A stretch of 64,000 nucleotides of DNA from positions 7,998,001 to 8,062,000 of the forward strand of contig NZ_CP036426.1 of assembly GCF_007752535.1 (NCBI RefSeq). The letters run 5' to 3'. A model generated the notes under the pieces. It saw only the letters and a program-made list of their open reading frames with translations, was not told where the DNA came from and ran no database searches. Shown one piece after another: positions 49,074-58,026 of the stretch. A program made the translations under genes and the position numbers. Origin of the DNA: Tautonia plasticadhaerens. Lineage in GTDB: Bacteria; Planctomycetota; Planctomycetia; Isosphaerales; Isosphaeraceae. The stretch's first letter is position 1. The number at the start of each line of letters is the position of its first letter.

Positions 49074-49352
49074 ATGGACGACCCGAGCCGAGGCGGCCCG
49101 CCCTCCCCGAACCGGGGGCGGGCCGCCCGACGCCATCAACGCTCCCGGATGATCGAACGGGCCCGCCGCTGCCTGAAGTTCACGGGCATCCCCGACCCGG
49201 ACCGCGAGGCCTTCGCCCTCAGGAATCACGACCACCTGGCCTCCTGCTCCTGCTGGATGTGCGGCAACCCCCGCCGCCACCTCGGCGAGCCGACGATCCA
49301 GGAGCGGCGGGGCGACGACGCCCGGGCACCCGACCTCGGGGCGGATTGCTGA
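49074..49352 (+). CDS. Small CxCxxC protein between the topoisomerase genes
   Basis: A 92-residue protein starting MDDPSRGGPPSPNRGRAA (an internal ATG at 49149, MIERARRCLKF, is an alternative start). The C-terminal half contains FALRNHDHLASCSCWMCGNPRRHLGE, where CSCWMC followed by GNPRR looks like a zinc knuckle with a basic tail. Small proteins with a CSCxMCGNPR core recur in several phyla and are uncharacterised. It begins 26 bases after the A subunit gene and ends 45 bases before the B subunit gene, on the same strand, so it is probably co-transcribed with both. Confidence 0.7.
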   Translation: MDDPSRGGPPSPNRGRAARRHQRSRMIERARRCLKFTGIPDPDREAFALRNHDHLASCSCWMCGNPRRHLGEPTIQERRGDDARAPDLGADC

Positions 49353-49397
49353 CGTACTGCCGGGACCGGACGCGACCCGACGAGGATAGGAAAACGC

Positions 49398-51314
<1,917 letters not shown>

Positions 51315-51323
51315 TGGGGAGTC

Positions 51324-51353
51324 GGCGTCCCGGGCCCGGAAGTCCGGGACGCC
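51324..51353. terminator. Hairpin between convergent genes
   Basis: A perfect 10-base inverted repeat GGCGTCCCGG (51324-51333) and CCGGGACGCC (51344-51353) with a 10-base loop lies in the 53-base gap between the topoisomerase B gene and the convergent Tat-protein gene. Probable shared terminator; no T-run. Confidence 0.45.
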
Positions 51354-51367
51354 ACTCGCCCCCCAAT

Positions 51368-52942
51368 TCAGGCGTCGATCAATTCGCACGCCTCGGCATA
51401 GCCCGGCGCGGGGCGGCCGAACTCGCTGGCGGTGACTCGGGCCAGCGCGACGAGCTGTCGCCACCGGAAGGCGGGGCGGGTGGAGGCGAACTCCTCCCGG
51501 GTGGTGCGGTAGTACTTCTCGGCGTGCAGGGCACCGTCCTCGCTGACGGCGTAGCCGAGCAGCAGGTTGAAGATCGGTTCGGGGTCGGCGGAGGTCTCGC
51601 CGAGGCGGTGGACCAGGGCGGCGGCCAGGGCCTGCTCGTTGCCCCGGACGGCGGCGTCGAGCTCGCCGAGGAGCGAGCCTTGATCGGCCGATCGGATCGA
51701 GCCGAGTTCCTCGGGGCGGGGGTACGGCTCCCAGGCCAGGAAGTCGCCGCCGCGGTTCACGCGGTCGAGGGCGACCTGATAGGCGCCGAGGATCAGGCAG
51801 GCGCAGGTGTTCCTCGGGTTCGAGGCGGCCGCCATGTTCCGCCAGGCATTGGCCGAGTCGCAGGCATGGACGCCGATGGAGTCGCCGTGGACGCTGCCCA
51901 GTGGCTTGCCGGGCTGGACCTCGCGCTCGGTCCGGCCGGCGTCCCGGAGGACGAGCTGGTTGGCGGCCAGGGCGATGGCCTCGCCGATCGCGCCGGGGGC
52001 CATCCCCTCGGCGATCGCGGCGGCGGCGGCCTCGGCGGCGGCCTCAGGGGTGGCCTCGAAGATCGTCCGGCTGAGATGGTCGACCCAGGCATCGTCCGGC
52101 TGGCGGTCGCCGATCGGTCGGCCTTCTAGCGTGTACTGGTCCATCAGGCGGGGGAGGATCACCCGGGGGCGGTCGGTCTCCTCGGTGTGCTGCCATTCTC
52201 GCTCGCTGACCACGCAGTAGCGCACCGACTGGCGGAGCAGCGTGTGCGCCTGCTCCTGGCCGATGATGCCGAGCAGGTCCCAGGCCCGGTAGGGGAGCAC
52301 CGTGCGGTGGACCTCGGTGTTGTCCTGGACGGCGTAGAGCAGGTCGTTGAACGCCTGGTCGGCACTCCCCTGGGCGAGCGTCGCGAAGGTGGCCTCTGCA
52401 CCCTCCATGTCCTTCGTCCGGACCGCGTCTCGCAGGGCCTCGCCGCCCGATCGGCCCTCGGGCAGGCAGCAGAGCGGCTCGACGGGGCGCAGGGTCTGGA
52501 GTTCGGTCTTGCCCGAGTCGTGAATACGGCTCGTGTTGCGGTACAGGACCTTCAAGACCGGCAAGGCTCGGCGACCTTCGGGGAGTTCCCGGCTCATCTG
52601 ATAGGCCGGGGCCAGGGCCATCATCGTGTGGTAGCCGATGTAGTCCTCGCCGCCGAAGGTGCGGGCGTTGGCGAAGGCTGCCGCCGCGACGAGGTCCCGG
52701 ATCGGGGTCCCGCCCTGGAGCCGGTCGACCAGCGCCGGCAGGAGGCGGTCGGACGGCGTCTCCTGCATCAGCGCGACCAGCGGGTCGAGCGGGCCGAAGG
52801 CGAGGCGATCGCCGCCGTCCTCCGATCCGAAGCGGGCCGCGAACCCCATGTCGGCCGCCATGCCGCTGCCCAGGGTGGCCACGAGCGCCCCCCGGCCCAC
52901 GTCGGCGAGGAACCCTCTTCGCGTGCGATGAGGAATCAGCAT
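51368..52942 (-). CDS. Tat-exported protein of unknown function
   Basis: A 524-residue protein with a twin-arginine signal (HRTRRGFLADVGRGALVATLG), so it is folded before export. The mature part is mostly helical and contains distinctive blocks such as GEDYIGYHTMMALAPAYQMS, LPYRAWDLLGIIGQEQAHTLLRQS, GDSIGVHACDSANAWRNMA and LVALARVTASEF. Several His and Cys residues (GYHTMM, QAHTLL, VHACDS, NTCACL) could bind a cofactor, consistent with use of the Tat route. The N-terminal two-thirds looks like a helical-repeat or alpha/alpha fold. I do not recognise a characterised family, although similar Tat-exported proteins occur in planctomycete genomes. Confidence 0.8.
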   Translation of the reverse strand: MLIPHRTRRGFLADVGRGALVATLGSGMAADMGFAARFGSEDGGDRLAFGPLDPLVALMQETPSDRLLPALVDRLQGGTPIRDLVAAAAFANARTFGGEDYIGYHTMMALAPAYQMSRELPEGRRALPVLKVLYRNTSRIHDSGKTELQTLRPVEPLCCLPEGRSGGEALRDAVRTKDMEGAEATFATLAQGSADQAFNDLLYAVQDNTEVHRTVLPYRAWDLLGIIGQEQAHTLLRQSVRYCVVSEREWQHTEETDRPRVILPRLMDQYTLEGRPIGDRQPDDAWVDHLSRTIFEATPEAAAEAAAAAIAEGMAPGAIGEAIALAANQLVLRDAGRTEREVQPGKPLGSVHGDSIGVHACDSANAWRNMAAASNPRNTCACLILGAYQVALDRVNRGGDFLAWEPYPRPEELGSIRSADQGSLLGELDAAVRGNEQALAAALVHRLGETSADPEPIFNLLLGYAVSEDGALHAEKYYRTTREEFASTRPAFRWRQLVALARVTASEFGRPAPGYAEACELIDA

Positions 52943-53102
52943 CCCCGTTCTCCCCGCGAGGGAGGGAACCGGAGCCGGACGCAGTGCCCTCGCTCGCCGC
53001 GCCCGGCCGTCGAAATCGAGGGATATGGAAGCGTTTCCCTCTCGCGGTTGTACCCCGGATCGCCGAGGGGGACAAGGGACCAGGGGAGCGATCGGCGGGA
53101 GG

Positions 53103-54146
53103 TCAACCGGCCTCTTCGGCCGAACCGTCTTCCGGCTCGGCGGAGGCGTCCTCCTCGCCGACGAACCGGGTGGCGACGACGTGGGCGTCGGTCCCGTGCT
53201 CGCGGAGCCAGCGGACGAGCACGGCGGAATAGCCGTGCGTGGCCCAGACGGTCTCGGCCCCGGTGGCGGCGATGGCGTCGAGCAGGCCGGGCCAGTCGGC
53301 GTGGTCGGAGAGGACGAAGCCGCGGTCGACGGCCCGTCTGCGCCGGGTGCCCCGGATCGTCATCCAGCCGGAGGCGAACGCGGAGGACGAGGGCCCGAAC
53401 TTCCGGGCCCAGGGCGTCCCGTGGGCCGAGGGGGGGGCGACGACGATCCCCCGCGCCCAGGCCGATCGGTTCGAGGCGGTGCCAGCGTAGCTCGTCGGCG
53501 GCAGGGGGATGCCGGTGGCCCGGTAGGCGGCGTTGAGCTTCTCGACGGCGCCGTGGCAGAAGATCGGGCCGATCGAGGGGTCCAGGCCCGAGAGCAGCCG
53601 CTGGGCCTTGCCCAGGGCGTAGCTGAACAGAAGGCTGACCTTGCCGGAGTCGGCGTTGCTGCGCCACCAGGCGTTCACGGAATCGAACACGTCCCGCTGG
53701 CTCGGCCAGCGATAGATCGGCAGGGCGAACGTCGATTCGGTGATGAAGACGTGGCAGCGCACCGGGTCGAACGGGACGCAGGTCGCGTCGGGCCCGACCT
53801 TGTAGTCCCCCGAGACGACCCAGACGGCCCCCCGGTGCTCGACCCGCACCTGGGCCGACCCCAGGATGTGCCCCGCCGGGTGGAGCGAGACGCGGACCCC
53901 ATTGATCTCGACCGGATCGCCGTACCCGGCGGCCTCAATCATCGGCTCATCGCCGACCCGGACCCGGAGCACCCCGGCCCCGTCCCGGGCGGTCAGGTAT
54001 CGTCTCGACCCCCAACGGGCATGATCGGAATGCGCATGGGTGATCACCGCCCGATCGACCGGACACCACGGGTCGATGAAGAAGTCGCCGGCCTCGCAGT
54101 AGAGGCCGGCGTCGGTCAGGCGGAGTACGGGATCGGATCGGGTCAT
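53103..54146 (-). CDS. Ligase-associated DNA exonuclease (metallo-beta-lactamase fold)
   Basis: A 347-residue beta-CASP/metallo-beta-lactamase nuclease of the type encoded with ATP-dependent DNA ligases. The metal-binding motif HAHSDHARWG (HxHxDH) occurs at about 30-39. HPAGHILGSAQV, VSGDYKVG, LLFSYALGKAQRLLS and the C-terminal SDHADW with WATHGYSAVLVRWL complete the family pattern. It is expected to trim DNA ends before sealing. Its ligase partner is at 43078-44691, separated by the permease, topoisomerase operon and Tat-protein gene. The ATG at 54146 starts MTRSDPVLRLTDAGLYCEAG. The Lhr-type helicase and phosphoesterase of the full four-gene set are not in this window. Confidence 0.92.
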   Translation of the reverse strand: MTRSDPVLRLTDAGLYCEAGDFFIDPWCPVDRAVITHAHSDHARWGSRRYLTARDGAGVLRVRVGDEPMIEAAGYGDPVEINGVRVSLHPAGHILGSAQVRVEHRGAVWVVSGDYKVGPDATCVPFDPVRCHVFITESTFALPIYRWPSQRDVFDSVNAWWRSNADSGKVSLLFSYALGKAQRLLSGLDPSIGPIFCHGAVEKLNAAYRATGIPLPPTSYAGTASNRSAWARGIVVAPPSAHGTPWARKFGPSSSAFASGWMTIRGTRRRRAVDRGFVLSDHADWPGLLDAIAATGAETVWATHGYSAVLVRWLREHGTDAHVVATRFVGEEDASAEPEDGSAEEAG

Positions 54147-54320
54147 CTGGGCGATCCGCCGAGAAACGGGCAAGAGATGGGCCCCGGAGGATTGCGGATG
54201 GCGGGCGATTCGCCGCCGACGCCCGTCCCGGGAGACGGGGGCTGATGGCCCCGAGATCGGCGAGTCGCGGTCATCCACTCGCCATCCATCGTTCGTCATC
54301 CGCTCCCGAGCCGGGTCTCC

Positions 54321-55229
54321 TCAGTCCTCCACCAGCGAGAAAGTGGCGGTGGATTCGGCGACGGAGGTCAGCTCCTGGTCCATCACCCGGGCGACCACGC
54401 TCAGGGTCTGCGTGACCTCGGAGGATCGGAGCAGCCCGGCGGAGGTGTCGAAGGCGTAGGAGCCGCGGCCCTCCTGCTCCTGGACGGTGAGCTCGAAGGG
54501 GGAGTCCGGGGCGGCCTCCAGGGAATCGATGGTCATGGCCACGTCGATCGTCGCCGTCTCGCCGTCGTCGCCCCCCTCGATGCCCCGGAACGTGAACGCG
54601 TTGTCCAGCGTCATCGTGCCCTGGGGGGTAGGCAGCTCGACCTTCCGGGCCCAGGTGGCACCCTCCTCGATCGGCTCCTGGGGGAAGACGAGGGTCGACT
54701 GGCCGATCAGCCCCTTCATCCCCTCGGGCGACGCCAGGTTCTGCAAGGCCTGGGCGGCGGGGCCGGCGTCCTTGAGGCGCTGGATCAGCTCGTCGGGCAC
54801 CTCGACCTCTCGCACCTCGCCCCGGGGGGTCATCACCAGGACGACCGGCACGCCAACCAGCGCGTCGACCACCGGCTCCAGCATCGCCGCCTGTCCCTCG
54901 GCCGGGGCGTCGTCGGAAGAGTCGTAGGAGAACGTGAGGAACTGCGACTCCAGCGCGACTCGCATCCGGTCGATCGTCTGGACCAAACGGGCGGCTCCCT
55001 CGTCCTCGACCGATTCGACCTCCCAGGTCATCTCGACCGTCTGGAAGATCGACATCTTCACTTCCTGCTCCATGACCACCGCCGTGTTGATGGTCGTCTG
55101 CTCGAGCCTGTAGCGGTGGGAGTCCCCCTCGGCGAACTTCCACCTCAGGGTCTCCGCGCCCCGGGAGGCCGAGCCGGTCAGGGCGAGGGCGATCGACGCC
55201 AGGGCGATCGGGACGAGGCGACGGTCCAT
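54321..55229 (-). CDS. Exported DUF6263-like protein
   Basis: A 302-residue protein with a signal peptide (MDRRLVPIALASIALALTGSASRGAE). The mature part is beta-rich, opening LRWKFAEGDSHRYRLEQTT and containing MTWEVESVEDEGAARLVQTI, ALVGVPVVLVMTPRGEVREV and EGATWARKVELPTPQGTMTL. This layout, a secreted beta-sandwich that starts with a (K/R)F-x-x-G-x-x-Y stretch, is that of DUF6263-type proteins, which have no established function. It lies upstream of the exonuclease gene on the same strand (about 175 bases) and 144 bases after the methyltransferase gene. Confidence 0.8.
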   Translation of the reverse strand: MDRRLVPIALASIALALTGSASRGAETLRWKFAEGDSHRYRLEQTTINTAVVMEQEVKMSIFQTVEMTWEVESVEDEGAARLVQTIDRMRVALESQFLTFSYDSSDDAPAEGQAAMLEPVVDALVGVPVVLVMTPRGEVREVEVPDELIQRLKDAGPAAQALQNLASPEGMKGLIGQSTLVFPQEPIEEGATWARKVELPTPQGTMTLDNAFTFRGIEGGDDGETATIDVAMTIDSLEAAPDSPFELTVQEQEGRGSYAFDTSAGLLRSSEVTQTLSVVARVMDQELTSVAESTATFSLVED

Positions 55230-55373
55230 CGGGTGCTCCGGGTCGGGTGCGGGTCGCGGGCCTCGGGCCGAGGCTCCTGCCGTCGAAACCGACGGCAACA
55301 ATCGGGAGCCGGTCGGGCGACTCGACCACAGTCTGACCGCCCCGCCCCGGCCTGGCAAGACGACCCGCCCGGC

Positions 55374-56576
55374 TCACCCACTCGCCCTCGACGCCCGGCG
55401 GGCGAGCACCGCCCGGGACGGCCCCGATCTGCCGCCGCCGACCAGCAGCAGAGTCGCCGACCCCGACCCCTTCGGCCTGAGCTGCGCCCTCAGCGACTCC
55501 GGCCGGATCTCCAGCCCCCGGACCTTAATCTCCAGCGTCCCGATCCCCCGTTCCAGCACGACCCGGCGCATCGCCTTCACGTCGACCGGCAGCTCCTCCA
55601 CCACCTCGAACGCCGCCAGGAACGGCGAGTCGACCCGATCGGGGCCGGTCAGGAAGTCGACCGCGTCGTGGATCCGGCCCAGGCCGTGCGCCTCGGCGAA
55701 CGCGTCGACCAGGCCGGAGCGCAGCAAGGCCGGATCGGGGTCGAAGGCCCACGCCTCCAGCGGCCGGGCCGGGGCGTAGCCGCCGGGGGGGCCGTCGAGG
55801 TCGGTCCAGGTCACGCCCTCGGGGAGCCTGGTCGCGCGACGACGGCAGGTGACGAGGCCTCCGAACCAGGCGGTCGCCTCCCTGGCCTCGCCGCCGAGGC
55901 TGACCAGCTCGACCTCGAACCGATCCCCGTAGAAATGGGCGTCGAAGTCGCTCGCGGGGCCGAGCTTGATCGCCCCGCCGGGGCAGGAGCGGGCCGTCCT
56001 GAGCATGAAGTCCGTGCCGGGGTGGTAGTCGGCGAGCATCTGGGCCGCCCGCCTCGTCCCCTCGACGCGCCGGTCGGGATCGACGTGGACGAGGGCACCC
56101 CCGGGGATCGGGAACCGCTCGGCGTCGGCCACGACCGCCGACACGCGATCGTCGACCCCGTAGGCCGCCGCGTTCCAGAGCGTCCGTCTCGCCATCCCCT
56201 CGTCCCGATCAACGGCGATCACCCGGTCGGCGACGGACCCTTGCGCGATTGCATCGCCGCCGACGCCGCAGCAGAGGTCGACGACCAGGCCCGCCCCCCG
56301 GAACCGCCCGGCCTTGTGCCGGGCGACGGGCTCGGCGGTCGCCTGCTCGACGCCGAGCGGGTCGAGCCACATCCGGTCGGCCCGCTCGAACTTCGCCTTC
56401 CCCTTGCGCCGTGCCTCGACCAGGTGGACCGCCGCCGTCACCACCTCGCCGGGCGCCCGGTCTCGCCACCGGACCATCTCCGCCGGCCCGGGGCGAGGGT
56501 TGGCCTGGACCTCACCGAGCAGGGTTTGGCCGTCTTCGGTGGTCAGGAGGAAGGCTTCGGCGTCGGCGGGGGTCAT
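55374..56576 (-). CDS. Class I SAM-dependent methyltransferase with THUMP-like domain
   Basis: A 400-residue predicted RNA or tRNA-type methyltransferase. The SAM site is VVDLCCGVGGDAIA with the acidic ribose-binding residues in IAVDRDEGMARR, followed by VVADAERFP and VHVDPDRRVEGTRR, which are typical of the family. The C-terminal third (about 290-385: FEVVEELPVDVKAMRRVVLE, GTLEIKVRGLEI, AQLRPKGSG) fits a THUMP-like/ferredoxin-like domain seen in these proteins. The ATG at 56576 (MTPADAEAFLLTTEDGQ) is chosen; the frame stays open 115 codons further through the inverted repeat but that part is artefact. Specific target unknown. Confidence 0.85.
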   Translation of the reverse strand: MTPADAEAFLLTTEDGQTLLGEVQANPRPGPAEMVRWRDRAPGEVVTAAVHLVEARRKGKAKFERADRMWLDPLGVEQATAEPVARHKAGRFRGAGLVVDLCCGVGGDAIAQGSVADRVIAVDRDEGMARRTLWNAAAYGVDDRVSAVVADAERFPIPGGALVHVDPDRRVEGTRRAAQMLADYHPGTDFMLRTARSCPGGAIKLGPASDFDAHFYGDRFEVELVSLGGEAREATAWFGGLVTCRRRATRLPEGVTWTDLDGPPGGYAPARPLEAWAFDPDPALLRSGLVDAFAEAHGLGRIHDAVDFLTGPDRVDSPFLAAFEVVEELPVDVKAMRRVVLERGIGTLEIKVRGLEIRPESLRAQLRPKGSGSATLLLVGGGRSGPSRAVLARRASRASG

Positions 56577-56907
56577 GGGGTCGATCCTGCGAGGGGGGAG
56601 GGGAGGGGACCTGACGCAGAGGCGTGGGGTCGCGGCGAAGAGAAGAAAACCCGGTTCCCTTTCCCCCTCTTCTCTCGCGCCTTCGCGGCCCTGCGTGAGG
56701 TCCCCTCCCCTTCCCCCCTCAAAGCGGCTCTGACAAATCGCGTCCGATCCCCTAGAATAACGAATCTCGCCCGCCCCCACCGCGACGCCGACGGAGGAGA
56801 CCCCGCGACGTGTCCGCGATCGCCCCCCCCCCCCGCCCCGACGCCGGCCCTCCCCCGAGCTGCCCCCCCCGCCCCCGAGGGCGAAGGAGCCGCTGGCGAT
56901 CGGGTCG
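56577..56907. other. Divergent spacer with long inverted repeat and poly-C tracts
   Basis: 331 bases between the methyltransferase (leftward) and dihydrouridine synthase (rightward) genes. It contains the 130-base inverted repeat at 56591-56720, an AT-rich spot at about 56750-56770 (CCCTAGAATAACGAATC) that may be a promoter, GGAGGAG near 56793 followed by a GTG at 56810, and a run of 12 C at 56823-56834. Confidence 0.5.
56591..56720. repeat. 130-base imperfect inverted repeat (REP/MITE-like)
   Basis: The left arm begins GAGGGGGGAGGGGAGGGGAC and the right arm ends with its complement at 56720. Both arms contain a CTGACGCAG/CTGCGTGAG box and a GCGAAGAGAAG-type box, so arms of about 55-60 bases pair imperfectly around a short centre near 56650-56660. 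Boxes of the ACGCAGAGGCG type recur as dispersed repeats in many genomes. No transposase is present. Confidence 0.7.
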
Positions 56908-57930
56908 GTGACGGTCCCCACCTGCTTCTTCCTCTCCCCGCTGGCCGGCTACACGGCGCTCGCCTATCGCCAGACCGTCCGGGAGCTGGGCGGCCTGGGC
57001 CTGGCGACGACGGATCTCGTCAACGCCCGGTCGCTCATCGAACGTCGGCCGAAGTCGTTCGAGCTGGCCGCGACTAGCCCCGAGGACCAGCCGGCGTCGA
57101 TCCAGATCTACGGCGCCACGACCTGGGAGATGATCGAGGCCACGAAGATCGTCGCCGACCTCGGCCCGTCGATCATCGACATCAACATGGGGTGCCCCGT
57201 CCGCAAGGTGGTGAAGTCCGGCGGCGGCTCGGCCCTGATGTGCGACGGCGACGGCGCGAGGAAGCTCGTCGGCGCGGTGGTCGAGCAATCGCCGGTCCCG
57301 GTGACGGTCAAGATGCGCCTCGGCTGGGACCAGCAGAACCCGACCGCCCCGGAGCTGGCCCGCCTGTTCGAGTCGATCGGCGTGGCCGCCGTGATCGTCC
57401 ACGGCCGGACCCGGGCCCAGGGCTTCAGCGGCATGGTCGACCGATCGGGGATCGCCCGGGTGGTGGAGGCGGTCGACCGGATGCCGGTCATCGGCAACGG
57501 CGACATCCGCACCATCGTCGACGCCGAGGCCATGTTCCGGGAGACCGGCTGCGCGGCCATCTCCATCGGCCGGGGTTCGCTCTCCAATCCCTTCGTCTTC
57601 CGACAGCTCCAGCACTGGGCCGAGCACGGCACCGCCGGCCCCGAGCCCTCGTTCGAGGACCGGATCGCGGTGATGGAACGCCACTTCCACCGCCTCGCCG
57701 AGACCCGAGGCGAGCACCTGGCCTGCCTCCAGTTCCGCAAGGTCCTGAAGTGGTACAGCTACGCCATCCGGCCGCCGAAGGAGCTGTACCTCCGCCTGGT
57801 CAACCTCCCCAGCCGGGCCACGTTCGATGCCGTCGTCTCCGAAATGCGGGCCGCCGGGCCCTGCGCCCCCCTGCCCTCCCAGTTCGAGCCCCGGGTCCCC
57901 ACGCCCAAGGGGCCGATCGACAAGTGGTGA
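56908..57930 (+). CDS. dus: tRNA-dihydrouridine synthase
   Basis: FMN-dependent enzyme (340 residues as drawn) reducing uridines in tRNA D-loops. Signature blocks are LSPLAGYTALAYR, QIYGATTWEMIEATKIVADL, IDINMGCPVRKVVKSGGGSA (with the catalytic Cys), VTVKMRLGW, VIVHGRTRAQGFSG and VIGNGDIRT, closest to the DusB type. The GTG at 56908 is only the first in-frame start. The frame continues upstream without a stop as KEPLAIGS before VTVPTCFF, which matches the usual family N-terminus, so the protein probably starts further upstream. A GTG at 56810 with GGAGGAG before it is in another frame and would join only if the C12 tract had one more or two fewer C. Confidence 0.9.
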   Translation: MTVPTCFFLSPLAGYTALAYRQTVRELGGLGLATTDLVNARSLIERRPKSFELAATSPEDQPASIQIYGATTWEMIEATKIVADLGPSIIDINMGCPVRKVVKSGGGSALMCDGDGARKLVGAVVEQSPVPVTVKMRLGWDQQNPTAPELARLFESIGVAAVIVHGRTRAQGFSGMVDRSGIARVVEAVDRMPVIGNGDIRTIVDAEAMFRETGCAAISIGRGSLSNPFVFRQLQHWAEHGTAGPEPSFEDRIAVMERHFHRLAETRGEHLACLQFRKVLKWYSYAIRPPKELYLRLVNLPSRATFDAVVSEMRAAGPCAPLPSQFEPRVPTPKGPIDKW

Positions 57931-58026
57931 GCCTCGATCGGCCCGGCACTGCCGGAAAAATGGATTGATCCTCCCCCGGCCCGGCATTACACCGAGGACA
58001 CCCCGCGTCAGGGAGGATCGCGACCC

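Noticed and set aside
56577-56921. N-terminal extension of the methyltransferase through the inverted repeat
   Set aside because: The added residues are Gly/Arg/Ser-rich and derive from repeat DNA; the conserved protein starts at 56576.
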